From Pedobacter ginsengisoli (lineage in GTDB: Bacteria; Bacteroidota; Bacteroidia; Sphingobacteriales; Sphingobacteriaceae): a DNA stretch of 64,000 nucleotides. Shown here piece by piece: positions 26,325 to 36,235 of the stretch. Where the stretch lies: assembly GCF_030244015.1 (NCBI RefSeq), contig NZ_JASSYX010000003.1, positions 682,001 to 746,000 of the forward strand. Direction: 5' to 3'. Each line of letters begins with the position of its first letter. The stretch's first letter is position 1. Below the pieces are notes generated by a model. The model saw only the letters and a list, made by a program, of their open reading frames with translations, was not told the DNA's origin and did not search any database. Position numbers and translations under genes: made by a program.

Positions 26325-27965
26325 ATGAAGTTTTCTAAAAACACCGCTCTTCTTGCTTTAGTCAGTGCCTTTGTCCTGTGGCTGGCCTGGCCGCCCATTC
26401 CTTATACCACGCCATTGCTGCTGATTGGACTTGTCCCGCTACTGATCGCTTTGTCACAGATACAGCAAAGCGCTGCTGCAAAAAAAGGCAGGCGTGTGTT
26501 TCTGACTGCGGGATTGACTTTCCTGATCTGGAATACCGCCAGCATCTATTGGGTATACAATGCCATCAGCGCCGTAAATGACCCGGTTACGGCCTTTTTT
26601 GTGTCTCTCATCCCTTTCGGGCTTGGGGCCTTGCTGATGACGTTTGCCTTCTGGCTGTATTACAGGTTGAACGCGGTGGTCAATAAATACCTCGCATACC
26701 TGGGATTGATCTGTTTTTATGTAGCCATGGAATTCCTGCATCAGACCTGGGACCTGGCTTTTCCCTGGATGACACTGGGCAATGGTTTTTCGGGAATGCA
26801 TCAGATTGTGCAATGGTATGAATACACGGGGGTATATGGCGGCTCTGTGTGGATATTGACCAGCAATATTCTTGCATTTGAAGCTTATAAAAGTTTCAAC
26901 CAGAAACTACCCTCGCACATCAGGTTCAGGTATACACTTGTCTGGTTGTTATTCATTATTCTTCCTGCCGGCCTGTCTCTGGGCATATACAACACCTATA
27001 CCGAAAAGAAAGCACCGGTAAATGTGGTGACTGTTCAGCCAAATATAGATCCTTATGACAAATTCGGCAGTCTTTCATCTGCTCAGCAAATCAATATTTT
27101 AACTCATCTTTCGGATTCCGTTGCACAGCCCAATACGGAATATTTTATATGGCCGGAAACAGCAATGTCTGGCCGCCCCAAAAATGAAGACCAGGTAAGA
27201 GGCAATATTGACTTTATAACCGCACAGCATTTTTTGGAGAAATATAAAAATGCCAGCTTAATTACCGGTATTGAAAGCATTAAGTTTTACAATGACAAAC
27301 AGACTTCTTCTGCCAGGCTATATGACAACAACACCTACATAGACTCCTTTAACGCGGCCATGCAGATGGAGAACTCTGCGAACGTCCAGTTCTATCACAA
27401 GTCGAAGCTGGTTCCCGGAGTAGAAAAAATGCCTTTCCCTGCCGCACTTTCTGTATTGGGCCCCGTCTTTCAAGGATTTGGAGGTTCTGTGGGTGGTTAT
27501 GGCTCGCAAAAAGAGCCGGGCGTATTTTATTCTTACAGTGGTATTGGGGTGGCTCCCGTAGTTTGCTATGAATCTTTATGGGGCAGCTGGATTGGGACAG
27601 CAGTAAAGAACGGCGCACAATTCATCGCCATCATCACCAATGACGGCTGGTGGGGCAATACCTCAGGCAAGGACCAGCATCTGCTCTATGCAAAACTACG
27701 TGCGATTGAAACACGCCGTTATGTGGCCAGGTCGGCCAATACAGGCATATCCTGTTTCATTGATCAAAGAGGAGACATTTTACAACAAAGTAAATGGTGG
27801 ACGAGAGACGCGCTCAAGGCGGACATCAATCTGAATGATGAGCTTACTTTTTATGTGAAACATGGCGATTTCATCCCGATGACTCTTTCTGTTTTAGGAA
27901 TTCTGCTTGCGCTGCTCATTCCTTATTACAAGATCAAATCATTCCGTCATGTAAAAAGAGCCTAG
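26325..27965 (+). CDS. lnt: Apolipoprotein N-acyltransferase
   Basis: Inner-membrane enzyme adding the third acyl chain to lipoproteins. 546 residues: membrane segments in the first 230, a periplasmic nitrilase domain (about 235-505) and a final membrane segment. The nitrilase catalytic residues are visible as E in FIWPETAMS, K in KSKLVPGVEKMP and C in VVCYESLWG. With lspA 4 kb upstream, two late lipoprotein maturation enzymes are near. The gene ends convergently on nadE with a 4-base overlap in the palindrome CCTAGG. Confidence 0.94.
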   Translation: MKFSKNTALLALVSAFVLWLAWPPIPYTTPLLLIGLVPLLIALSQIQQSAAAKKGRRVFLTAGLTFLIWNTASIYWVYNAISAVNDPVTAFFVSLIPFGLGALLMTFAFWLYYRLNAVVNKYLAYLGLICFYVAMEFLHQTWDLAFPWMTLGNGFSGMHQIVQWYEYTGVYGGSVWILTSNILAFEAYKSFNQKLPSHIRFRYTLVWLLFIILPAGLSLGIYNTYTEKKAPVNVVTVQPNIDPYDKFGSLSSAQQINILTHLSDSVAQPNTEYFIWPETAMSGRPKNEDQVRGNIDFITAQHFLEKYKNASLITGIESIKFYNDKQTSSARLYDNNTYIDSFNAAMQMENSANVQFYHKSKLVPGVEKMPFPAALSVLGPVFQGFGGSVGGYGSQKEPGVFYSYSGIGVAPVVCYESLWGSWIGTAVKNGAQFIAIITNDGWWGNTSGKDQHLLYAKLRAIETRRYVARSANTGISCFIDQRGDILQQSKWWTRDALKADINLNDELTFYVKHGDFIPMTLSVLGILLALLIPYYKIKSFRHVKRA

Positions 27966-29602
27966 GATAAATACTTGCCAACTATAGGCATTCTCCGGCC
28001 CATGCCAAATGCTTTTGGCGAAACCCGTAAGATCGGCGGGGTCTGATAACGTTTAAACTCCGCGGTGTTCACCATTTTGATAATGCGTCTTACCAATGCC
28101 TCATCGAACCCCTTCGCAATGATAGCCTTTGAGCTTTGTTTTTGTTCAATGTACTGAAATAAGATCTTGTCCAGCTCATCGTACTCCGGAAGGGAATCTG
28201 AGTCTTTTTGTCCCGGCCTGAGTTCCGCCGAAGGCGGTTTAACGATGGAATTCAGCGGGATGATCTCCTGGTCTTTATTGATGTAATTGGCCAGTTGGTA
28301 TACCTGGGTCTTATAGACATCACCAATCACTCCAATGGCACCACACATATCGCCATAGAGCGTTCCATATCCGACAGCACATTCACTTTTATTGGAAGTA
28401 TTCAGCAAAATGTAGCCAAACTTATTGGACATCGCCATTACAATAATCCCCCTGCACCTGGCCTGGATGTTTTCTTCAGTAAGGTTAAAGGGCTGCCCCT
28501 TAAAAGCGGGCGCCATGATGTGGTCAAATGCATCTGCAACTTCTTTTATGGCAATGATCTGGTGCTGACAGCCAAAATTTTCGACCAGGTCTAAAGCGTC
28601 TTTTACGGAGTGATCCGATGAATATTTAGATGGCATCAATACAGCCATGACGTTTTCAGGACCCAGCGCCCGGCAGGCCAACGCACATACGACTGCGGAA
28701 TCTATTCCTCCTGACAAGCCCAGCACTGCTTTAGTAAAGCCGGATTTTGAAAAATAATCCCTGATCCCCAATATCAGCGCATCGTGAATTTGCTCAATAT
28801 CCGGAACATGAGGACGGGATATAGGCTCATATCCTTTTATGGCACCTCCTGCCACTTCATATATCCTGAGCTCTTCCTTGAAATAAGGCATTTCATCAAG
28901 CACATTCCCGGACTTATCAAATACGAGTGATCCCCCGTCAAATATGATCTCAGTCTGCGCACCAACCTGATTGACATACAACAAGGGCAATTGGTATTTC
29001 TTCGCATTATCTGCCAGCACAACCACTCTTTCTTCATCGTGCAAGTAGGAAAATGGCGATGCCGCGATGTTGATCATGAGGTCCGGCTGCTGTTTGATCA
29101 GCTCATCCATAGGGTTGGAAACATACAATGGATTGTTGTTAATGTTCCATAAGTCCTCACAGATGGTAATTGCGATCCGCTGGCCTTTGAATTCGACACA
29201 GTCAAACTGTGTAGCCGGTTCAAAATACCGATATTCATCAAACACATCATAATTTGGCAATAACGCTTTCCTGACTACAGATTTAACCTTACCGTTTTCA
29301 ATGAAATAAGCGGCATTGTACAGGTCTTTTCCTGCCAGCACGGTGTTTTTTACGGGTAGTCCGACAATACATGCAATATCCATACATTGTTCAGCTATCT
29401 TTTGTGCAGCATCCTCACACAAATCAACGAATTCTTCGAATTCAAGAAAATCACGTGATGGATAACCACAGATGGCAAGTTCGGCAAATACCACCAGGTC
29501 AGCCCCCTGATCTTTTGCGAGCTGAATATTATTTATGATCTTTTGAGTATTAAATTCAAAATTCCCAATGTGGTAATTGAGCTGAGCTAGTGCAATTTTC
29601 AT
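27962..29602 (-). CDS. nadE: Glutamine-dependent NAD+ synthetase
   Basis: Last step of NAD synthesis: amidation of deamido-NAD with glutamine and ATP. 546 residues with two domains. The N-terminal nitrilase glutaminase has E in FAELAICGYP (about 41-50), K in VRKALLPNYDVF (about 112) and C in TICEDLWN (about 148). The C-terminal synthetase carries the ATP pyrophosphatase loop LGLSGGIDSAVV (about 294-305). It meets lnt tail to tail. Confidence 0.96.
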   Translation of the reverse strand: MKIALAQLNYHIGNFEFNTQKIINNIQLAKDQGADLVVFAELAICGYPSRDFLEFEEFVDLCEDAAQKIAEQCMDIACIVGLPVKNTVLAGKDLYNAAYFIENGKVKSVVRKALLPNYDVFDEYRYFEPATQFDCVEFKGQRIAITICEDLWNINNNPLYVSNPMDELIKQQPDLMINIAASPFSYLHDEERVVVLADNAKKYQLPLLYVNQVGAQTEIIFDGGSLVFDKSGNVLDEMPYFKEELRIYEVAGGAIKGYEPISRPHVPDIEQIHDALILGIRDYFSKSGFTKAVLGLSGGIDSAVVCALACRALGPENVMAVLMPSKYSSDHSVKDALDLVENFGCQHQIIAIKEVADAFDHIMAPAFKGQPFNLTEENIQARCRGIIVMAMSNKFGYILLNTSNKSECAVGYGTLYGDMCGAIGVIGDVYKTQVYQLANYINKDQEIIPLNSIVKPPSAELRPGQKDSDSLPEYDELDKILFQYIEQKQSSKAIIAKGFDEALVRRIIKMVNTAEFKRYQTPPILRVSPKAFGMGRRMPIVGKYLS

Positions 29603-29618
29603 TAGTAAAAACGTTCAG

Positions 29619-30299
29619 TTAAAAGAAAACACCAAAATTTATGCCGAGGTAATGGTTGCGTACACTGGTATCTTTATCAGTGGTGATGTCGGTAAACCCG
29701 TTGTTGAAGGTCAGTCCTGCAGTAATGCTGGTCTGGTCGTTGAGATCAAACTCGCCGCCCGCGCCAAGAAGAAGGCCGGCCCGGTAAAATTTAATGTTGT
29801 CTGAGACGTTCAGGTCCCTGTAAGCAGATTCTCCAGATATGTCACCGTCTTGCTTAGCCCCGATGTTGAAACCATTTGAAAGTCCAAACTGACCATACCA
29901 GCGGACCCCGCTAATCTTTACTGTCCTTAGCTTGAGTGTAAGCGGCAGTTCAATATACTGCAGTTTATACTTCAGTTCTACAGGAGCCTGTGTCGGATTG
30001 GGATCTGGAAACTGAGAAGAAGCCGATGGCATGGTGATCACCTCTGTACTTTTGCCATTGATGGTCGTAATCGTTAGTCCGGTTGAAAAGCTATAATTCT
30101 CCGTAAAATTAAAATCGGCAAGCAGGCCATAGGCAAAACCCAGAGCCACACTATTGCTTTTGCCCACCTGAGGCTTTACCCATCCAAAATTCGGATGTGC
30201 AGTTAACCCCAGTCTAAAACCATAAGAACGTCCGGCATCCTGACCGAATACACTACCTGTAAAAAACAAAATCAGCAGCCCTATAAATGTCCTTTTCAT
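29619..30299 (-). CDS. Outer-membrane beta-barrel (porin-family) protein
   Basis: A 226-residue exported protein: signal peptide to about residue 19 (GSVFGQ), then alternating beta strands rich in aromatic and Gly residues, ending in YLGINFGVFF, the terminal Phe typical of outer-membrane barrels. It resembles PorT-like/OmpW-size barrels of Bacteroidota, though not assigned to PorT itself. Sixteen bases after the start of nadE on the same strand, so it is likely the first gene of that transcript. Confidence 0.78.
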   Translation of the reverse strand: MKRTFIGLLILFFTGSVFGQDAGRSYGFRLGLTAHPNFGWVKPQVGKSNSVALGFAYGLLADFNFTENYSFSTGLTITTINGKSTEVITMPSASSQFPDPNPTQAPVELKYKLQYIELPLTLKLRTVKISGVRWYGQFGLSNGFNIGAKQDGDISGESAYRDLNVSDNIKFYRAGLLLGAGGEFDLNDQTSITAGLTFNNGFTDITTDKDTSVRNHYLGINFGVFF

Positions 30300-30339
30300 A
30301 TAATTTTTCTTAGAGTATGAAGCTTGAAAAAACTTGTTT

Positions 30340-30347
30340 TATATTTG
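30340..30347 (+). promoter_or_regulatory. Candidate -7 element for gldB
   Basis: TATATTTG matches TAnnTTTG exactly and ends six bases before ATG 30354. If active, the gldB mRNA would be nearly leaderless, and the upstream in-frame TTG at 30324 could not be the start. Confidence 0.45.
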
Positions 30348-30353
30348 TTTATA

Positions 30354-31409
30354 ATGATACACAACGTAAAATCCCGTCAAAGCTATCTATTTTTTCTGTT
30401 TGTGATCGCTTTTTTTTTGCTGTCCGCTTTACTGGTTTCATGCAGACAAAATACTAAACCAAATGTTAGTGATATGCATATTGAGGTCAAAACTGAAAGA
30501 TTTGACAAGGATCTCTATACTGGAAAGTCTAAAGACCTTAAACTAACAGATTCATTACTAAAAAAGAAATACGGAAAGTTCTATGAGGATTTTGCGCACA
30601 GAATGGTCGGCACCCCTGAATATACCACACTGAAGGTTGTTGAAATGATGTACAAAGACCAGGCGTATTCGGATCTGCAAACGGAAGTGGACAGCGTATT
30701 CAAAGACCTTTCACCTTTCGATAAACAGATCAGTCAGACCTTCAAATACATTAAATATTATTACCCGCAGGCTAAAGTTCCCCGCTTCATTTATTTTGTT
30801 TCAGGTTTTGCGGTACAAACTCCCGTCGGCGACGATTACCTGGGGATAGGTCTGGATATGTTTCTGGGCAAGGACAGTAAATTTTATAAAGCCATAGTTC
30901 AAAGTGTCCCCGCCTATCTGTCAAGACGTTTTGCACCGGAATACCTGGTGCCGCGCGTTGCAGAAACGTATATCCGCGAAGACCTGTTTCCGGAAAGAGA
31001 TGAAGACCGGACTCTGCTGGCGAAAATGATCCACAACGGAAAGGTCCTTTATTTCATGGACCAGGTGCTGCCAGATGATGTTCCTGATTCTTTAAAGATT
31101 GGATACACCACCAAACAACTGGATTGGTGCAAGCATTTTGAAGGTGACATCTGGGGCTATTACCTGCAGAGTGACCTGCTGTTTGAAACCGACTACCAGG
31201 CAATACAAGTGCTGTTGAGCGATGGCCCTTTTACACCGGGATTGGGAGAAAGGAATGAATCAGCACCTAAACTCGGTGTATGGACCGGATGGCAGATCGT
31301 AAGAAAATACATGAAGGAAAACAAAGAGGTGACACTGGCGCAATTAATGGCAGAAAAAGACGCCCAGAAAATCCTGAACCTTTCCAAATATAAACCTAAA
31401 TCTAATTAG
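30354..31409 (+). CDS. gldB: Gliding motility lipoprotein GldB
   Basis: Gliding/T9SS-associated lipoprotein. 351 residues from ATG 30354; lipoprotein signal with hydrophobic FFLFVIAFFLLSALLVSC and acylated Cys near 30. The mature domain has the GldB pattern: VKTERFDKDLY, PRFIYFVSGF, a DYLGIGLDMFLG stretch with metal-site-like acidic residues, and FTPGLGERNESAPKLGVWTGW toward the end, a relation to peptidase-like folds that is uncertain. Known from Flavobacterium as needed for gliding. It lies divergent from the barrel gene and converges on comB. Confidence 0.9.
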   Translation: MIHNVKSRQSYLFFLFVIAFFLLSALLVSCRQNTKPNVSDMHIEVKTERFDKDLYTGKSKDLKLTDSLLKKKYGKFYEDFAHRMVGTPEYTTLKVVEMMYKDQAYSDLQTEVDSVFKDLSPFDKQISQTFKYIKYYYPQAKVPRFIYFVSGFAVQTPVGDDYLGIGLDMFLGKDSKFYKAIVQSVPAYLSRRFAPEYLVPRVAETYIREDLFPERDEDRTLLAKMIHNGKVLYFMDQVLPDDVPDSLKIGYTTKQLDWCKHFEGDIWGYYLQSDLLFETDYQAIQVLLSDGPFTPGLGERNESAPKLGVWTGWQIVRKYMKENKEVTLAQLMAEKDAQKILNLSKYKPKSN

Positions 31410-31415
31410 CGGAAT

Positions 31416-32138
31416 TTAAGGATTCAGTTCTAATGCGACCAAGGCATCTCCTGAAAGCACAGGTATAGCCTTGCAGATGTTCAGTTGTAAACAGAACCTG
31501 ACATCTTCTTCTATATTCAGCAATGCCAGCCTGTAACTGTGCGAAGATTTGCGGATGTAGGTCCTCAGATCATTTCTGGCAAGCTGATAAAGGTCTTCTG
31601 CCGCAACTGAAGAATCATCGAAATGTGTAAAGTCCTTCCTAAGTTCAGCAACAACAGCTCCTGCGAATAAGGTATCCTCGAGGTTAAACTGGTCCTTCCA
31701 GCCTGCGCAGAGGAGCAGCACACTCTTATCCTGGACTTTAAGCCAGTCGCACAGCGACTGTAAATTCAGGAAAGAACCGATCACTACCTGATGTGCCGTT
31801 TCCCTGGCCATATGGAGCGCCTTGGTGCCATTTGTCGTGGTCAGCACGATAGTTTTACCGCCTACTTTTTCTTTGGTATACGAGAATGGAGAATTGCCAA
31901 AATCATAACCCTCGACCACAGATCCGTCGCGTTCTGCCGCCAGCAAAAATCCTTTGCCGGAATAGGCCAGGCAATCTTCTACATGGGCAACAGGGATAAT
32001 CGCTGTGGCACCATTGTCGATTCCATAAACTATTGATGAAGTCGCTCTTAGCACATCTATAACGACTACAATGCTATTGCTGATGTCATAGAGGTGAAGC
32101 AAGGCCGGAGTTAGACAAACTTCTATACGCTTGTTCAT
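31416..32138 (-). CDS. comB: 2-phosphosulfolactate phosphatase
   Basis: ComB family, 240 residues. It hydrolyses 2-phosphosulfolactate to sulfolactate and phosphate, known from coenzyme M synthesis in archaea and sulfolactate formation in some bacteria. Visible motifs: VVIDVLRATSSI (about 26-37, with likely Asp and Arg in the active site), TTTNGTKAL (about 99-107) and SFLNLQ. No other gene of sulfolactate synthesis is near. First gene after gcvT on the minus strand; about 20 bp gap. Function in this organism inferred from family only. Confidence 0.9.
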   Translation of the reverse strand: MNKRIEVCLTPALLHLYDISNSIVVVIDVLRATSSIVYGIDNGATAIIPVAHVEDCLAYSGKGFLLAAERDGSVVEGYDFGNSPFSYTKEKVGGKTIVLTTTNGTKALHMARETAHQVVIGSFLNLQSLCDWLKVQDKSVLLLCAGWKDQFNLEDTLFAGAVVAELRKDFTHFDDSSVAAEDLYQLARNDLRTYIRKSSHSYRLALLNIEEDVRFCLQLNICKAIPVLSGDALVALELNP

Positions 32139-32158
32139 GAGCAGTTATTGGAATGCGG

Positions 32159-33238
32159 TTATTTGTAGAAAGGAAATTTAACAACTCTGGCTTTGATCTT
32201 CGTGTTGCGGATATTGATGTACAGCTCCGTTCCTTCTTTATCAAATCCTTTTGCCACATAGCCCATACCTATCGCTTTCTGTAACGAAGGTGACTGGGTA
32301 CCCGAAGTCACTTTGCCTATGACACTTCCTTCCGCATCCACAATCTCATAATCATGACGGGGAATGCCTCTTTCAACCATCTCAAAACCCACCAGCTTAT
32401 TTTTTATGCCGGCTTCTTTTTGTGCAAGCAATGCTTCTGAATTGGTAAATTTCTTACTGAACTTGGTGATCCAACCCAGTCCGGCTTCAATGGGCGAGGT
32501 CGTATCGTCGATGTCATTACCATACAGGCAAAATCCCATCTCCAGACGTAAAGTATCACGGGCACCTAAACCGATCGGCTTGATGCCTAAGGATGTACCT
32601 GCGGAAAATACAGCATCCCATATGGCAACTGCATGCTCATTGTCAAAATAAATTTCAAACCCACCAGCACCGGTATAACCTGTAGCAGAGATCACCACAT
32701 TATCAATACCGGCAAACTTTCCTTTTACGAAGCTGTAATACTCCATAGAAGCGAGATCAACATCGGTTAGGGCCTGTAATGCTTCCGCGGCTTTGGGGCC
32801 TTGTATAGCAAGCAATGAGGTTTTGTCAGAAATGTTATGCATCTCCACTCCATTGGTGTTATATCGCTGAATCCAGTTCCAGTCCTTTTCTATATTGGAA
32901 GCATTTACGACCAGCATATAGGTCTTTTCATCTATACGGTATACCAGCAAATCGTCTACTATCCCGCCATCTTCATTTGGAAGACAGGAATACTGCACTT
33001 TACCGTCATATAATTTTGATGCGTCGTTGCTGGTCACTCGCTGGATCAGGTCCAGGGCATTCTCTCCTTTCAGGATAAATTCGCCCATGTGGCTTACATC
33101 AAATACACCAACACCATTTCTTACTGTTGCATGTTCTGCATTTATGCCTTCATATTGAACAGGCATGTTATAGCCTGCGAACGGCACCATTTTAGCGCCC
33201 AGCGAAATGTGTTTTTCTGTTAATGCGGTATTCTTCAT
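32159..33238 (-). CDS. gcvT: Glycine cleavage system T protein (aminomethyltransferase)
   Basis: Transfers the methylene group from aminomethyl-lipoyl H-protein to tetrahydrofolate, releasing ammonia. The start is ATG 33238 ([29 protein letters not shown]), giving 359 residues; the upstream extension is non-coding. Conserved: [21 protein letters not shown] (about 201-211), and catalytic Asp in [17 protein letters not shown] (about 242-258). The other gcv genes are not in the window. Confidence 0.96.
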   Translation of the reverse strand: MKNTALTEKHISLGAKMVPFAGYNMPVQYEGINAEHATVRNGVGVFDVSHMGEFILKGENALDLIQRVTSNDASKLYDGKVQYSCLPNEDGGIVDDLLVYRIDEKTYMLVVNASNIEKDWNWIQRYNTNGVEMHNISDKTSLLAIQGPKAAEALQALTDVDLASMEYYSFVKGKFAGIDNVVISATGYTGAGGFEIYFDNEHAVAIWDAVFSAGTSLGIKPIGLGARDTLRLEMGFCLYGNDIDDTTSPIEAGLGWITKFSKKFTNSEALLAQKEAGIKNKLVGFEMVERGIPRHDYEIVDAEGSVIGKVTSGTQSPSLQKAIGMGYVAKGFDKEGTELYINIRNTKIKARVVKFPFYK

Positions 33239-33278
33239 ATTGTCGATCTGTAAAAACGTGGGCAAAAGTACATAAAAT

Positions 33279-34481
33279 TTATGCACTAAGTAACTTCTGA
33301 TAGATATTGAGCATCCTTTTGGAAATGGCCGAAATGTCGTGGTCCCTTTCTACCGTTCTCCTGGCATTCTCTCCTATCTCGCGCCACTTATTTGGATTGG
33401 TGATGCATTTGAGGATTGCTCTGTAAAACTCATCGGCAGTATCGGCTATCAGAATATCCTTATCGTGCATGCATTTGATGCCCTCGGCAGCCATACTTGT
33501 GGCAATGATGCATTTGCTCATGGCCATCCCTTCAATGATCTTGACACGCATCCCGCTTCCTGAAAGCAGCGGCACGATCATAATGGCCTTTGAATTGATA
33601 AATTCGACAGCATCAAAGACCTCTCCTTCGACTACCAGATTGTCCGAATCATATTCAAAAAATTCCCGCTGCATATTCTTGCCGGCAATGTAAAAGCGCA
33701 GTTCACTGCTCAGTTTCTCAATATCAGGCCATATCTCATCTAAAAACCACTCCAGCCCCTCTTTATTCGGACGCCAGTCCATAGCTCCCAAATGAAACAA
33801 TGTCGGGAAACTTGTTTTTGAAGCATCACTTACATATTTATCAAAGTCCAGAGCCACAGGAAAGACTTCTATACCGGCCTGGCCGCCAAAACGCACAATG
33901 CTCTGCCTGTCCTGTTCGCTGATGGCGAAGATTTGATGAAAGCGGTTGATCTGCTCCGTTTCGTAAACCTTTAGCCTGCGGGCAAGGAACTGAAGATACC
34001 TTCTTCTGGGTGTAAAGCTTTCCGTCATCGCAATGCGTTCCCACACATCGAATTCAATATTGTGCGCCCTGTAGATGATTTTAGCTTTGCTGTTCGCCTT
34101 CACAATGTCCAGGTAAGGAACGATAAACAGGCCTTCAAACTGAATGATGTCAAACTCGTTCTCTTTAAGCACTTCTTCCAGGAGCTTTGCCGCATCATCG
34201 TCATAATAGCGGGACACATTGTAGGACTGATTGGAGAATATATTGAAAAAAGCACCCCAGATGTTTACCTCTGTATCCAGACTAAAAGAGTAAAATTTAA
34301 TGCTGTCAAACACCGGGTCATAGATGTCATCTACGTCAACCCTGTGCTTGCTGGGATTGATACTGAACAGGGTAATGTCGACACCAAGCCGCAGAAGTCC
34401 CTTTATAGTATTGTAGACTACTATAGGATACCCGCTGTTTACGGGAAAGGGAACTCTGCTTGTAATAATTAGTGTTTTCAA
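33279..34481 (-). CDS. Glycosyltransferase family 4-like protein
   Basis: A 400-residue GT-B glycosyltransferase. The N-terminal domain has [21 protein letters not shown], the acceptor side; the C-terminal domain has the EX7E-like [23 protein letters not shown] (about 307-329). The start is TTG (34481), with a stop close upstream in frame. It may act in glycan or lipopolysaccharide building. It follows rnhB by 17 bases on the same strand and precedes gcvT; sugar donor unknown. Confidence 0.85.
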   Translation of the reverse strand: MKTLIITSRVPFPVNSGYPIVVYNTIKGLLRLGVDITLFSINPSKHRVDVDDIYDPVFDSIKFYSFSLDTEVNIWGAFFNIFSNQSYNVSRYYDDDAAKLLEEVLKENEFDIIQFEGLFIVPYLDIVKANSKAKIIYRAHNIEFDVWERIAMTESFTPRRRYLQFLARRLKVYETEQINRFHQIFAISEQDRQSIVRFGGQAGIEVFPVALDFDKYVSDASKTSFPTLFHLGAMDWRPNKEGLEWFLDEIWPDIEKLSSELRFYIAGKNMQREFFEYDSDNLVVEGEVFDAVEFINSKAIMIVPLLSGSGMRVKIIEGMAMSKCIIATSMAAEGIKCMHDKDILIADTADEFYRAILKCITNPNKWREIGENARRTVERDHDISAISKRMLNIYQKLLSA

Positions 34482-34498
34482 TACTGTGAAAATACTAA

Positions 34499-35110
34499 TT
34501 ATGCTTCAGTTTCCGAAAACAGCGTTAATTGGGGGTCGGTAATTGAAAAAGTCCGGCGGTGAAAAGGGGACAGTCCATGCTCCAGTGCCGCGGTTCTGTG
34601 TACTATTGTGGGGTATCCTTTATTTTGGTGCCACTGATAGTGAGGGTATTGGCCGGATAGCGATTCCATGAATTCGTCACGGTGGGTTTTTGCCAAAACA
34701 GAGGCCGCTGCTATATTAAGGTATTTGCCGTCGCCTTTGATAATGCAGGAATGAGGAATATTCGGATAGGCTTTAAAGCGGTTTCCGTCTATGCTTAAAT
34801 ATTGGGGCTGTATACTTAACTTCTCTATGGCACGGTGCATGGCCAAAAAAGAGGCATTCAATATATTGATCTTGTCAATCTCATGATTGTCAACCTCTGC
34901 TACTGCCCAGGCTATCGCCTCTCTTTCAATGATCACCCTCAATGTATTGCGCTGCATATGGGTCAATTTTTTAGAATCAGTCAATTCTCCCGCCGGAAAA
35001 TCAGGGGGCAATATCACAGCTGCCGCAAATACAGGTCCCGCAAGACAGCCCCGGCCGGCTTCGTCACAGCCGGCTTCCAGAAATTCGGTTTGAAAACAAT
35101 TTAACAGCAT
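34499..35110 (-). CDS. rnhB: Ribonuclease HII
   Basis: Removes RNA primers and single ribonucleotides from DNA. 203 residues, normal length. Active-site signature CDEAGRGCLAGPV (about 15-27) with catalytic Asp-Glu, LTDSKKL (about 43-49), the later Asp in SIDGN (about 111) and VLAKTHRDEFM (about 137-147) with the last Asp. ATG 35110. Confidence 0.96.
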   Translation of the reverse strand: MLLNCFQTEFLEAGCDEAGRGCLAGPVFAAAVILPPDFPAGELTDSKKLTHMQRNTLRVIIEREAIAWAVAEVDNHEIDKINILNASFLAMHRAIEKLSIQPQYLSIDGNRFKAYPNIPHSCIIKGDGKYLNIAAASVLAKTHRDEFMESLSGQYPHYQWHQNKGYPTIVHRTAALEHGLSPFHRRTFSITDPQLTLFSETEA

Positions 35111-35145
35111 ACAGGAACAAAGTTAATCATTATATTAAAGGAAGG

Positions 35146-36231
35146 CTAAACAGAAATATTTTGTGACTTGACATCAAAAGCATCTCTCAGGCCTATCGCC
35201 AATAAATTAAACGCGTATACCGTGAGCATAATTGCCAGTCCGGGCAAGACCGCAAGGTATGCAGCATCCATGACAATATATCCGTAGTGTTCCTTTATCA
35301 TACCTCCCCAGCTCGGCATAGGTGGCTGAGCGCCAAACCCTAAAAAGCTGAGCCCTGTTTCCAGAAGTATTGCAGATGCAAAATTGGCTGATGCCACAAC
35401 CAATATAGGCCCGGCTATGTTGGGTAAAATGTGTTTGATAATGGTTCTTGACGTAGAATATCCAAGCGCCTTTGAGGCTTCTACAAACTCCACTTCTTTT
35501 AAGGCCATCACTTGCCCGCGTACCAGTCTCGCTACGTCTACCCAGGTCGATAAGCCTACTGCTATAAATATCTGCCAGAAGCCTTTTCCAAGGGCGAAAG
35601 AGATGGCAATAACCAACAGAAGAGAAGGAAGCGACCAGATCACGTTCATAAACCAGCTGATCGCAGCATCGGTTTTCCCTCCAAAATATCCGGCCAATGC
35701 ACCAAGGCTAACCCCGATGAGGAGCGAGATCAATACCGCTATTAATCCGACAGACAGTGAAACACGAATGCCTAAAACCAACCTGCTGTACAAATCCCTG
35801 CCATAAATATCTGTGCCCATCCAAAACGTCTGGCTGTACCTGTTGGCGCCGCTTACCAGTGGATAAGCGGTCTCTTCAGCCTGTTCGTCATCACCTATAT
35901 ACTCCCTGGCGTACACTACATCCCCTTCCTTCCTGTAGGAAGTTATGGGAATGCTTTTAAAATTGGCGTTCTGACCATACAGCATTTTTTCTAAAAACCC
36001 GGTTTCGCTTGTATTTTCATTCCGGCTGATGACCAGAAATTGAAATGTCCTTCCCGGCTTCTTATTGGTGAGCTGCAAATGCATGGTATTTGCGTAAGGC
36101 GTTTGGTCAGGTATCATGAGATAACCCAAAATACCAGCGATCATGAGCAACACTATAAACAACAACCCGCCAAAAGCAAGCTTATTTGCCTTAAACCTTT
36201 TCCATATCTTTTGTGAAGGGCTGTTATTCAT
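35146..36231 (-). CDS. ABC transporter permease, OppC/DppC type
   Basis: A 361-residue inner-membrane permease of the oligopeptide/nickel family. One N-terminal membrane segment (about 17-37) is followed by a periplasmic insertion of about 100 residues, then five segments with the EAA loop EASKALGYSTSRTIIKHILPNI (about 252-273). No partner permease, ATPase or binding protein gene is adjacent, so it pairs with subunits encoded elsewhere. The insertion before the core is a feature seen in some Bacteroidota DppC-like proteins. Four bases after the GT2 gene. Confidence 0.86.
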   Translation of the reverse strand: MNNSPSQKIWKRFKANKLAFGGLLFIVLLMIAGILGYLMIPDQTPYANTMHLQLTNKKPGRTFQFLVISRNENTSETGFLEKMLYGQNANFKSIPITSYRKEGDVVYAREYIGDDEQAEETAYPLVSGANRYSQTFWMGTDIYGRDLYSRLVLGIRVSLSVGLIAVLISLLIGVSLGALAGYFGGKTDAAISWFMNVIWSLPSLLLVIAISFALGKGFWQIFIAVGLSTWVDVARLVRGQVMALKEVEFVEASKALGYSTSRTIIKHILPNIAGPILVVASANFASAILLETGLSFLGFGAQPPMPSWGGMIKEHYGYIVMDAAYLAVLPGLAIMLTVYAFNLLAIGLRDAFDVKSQNISV

Positions 36232-36235
36232 ACCG

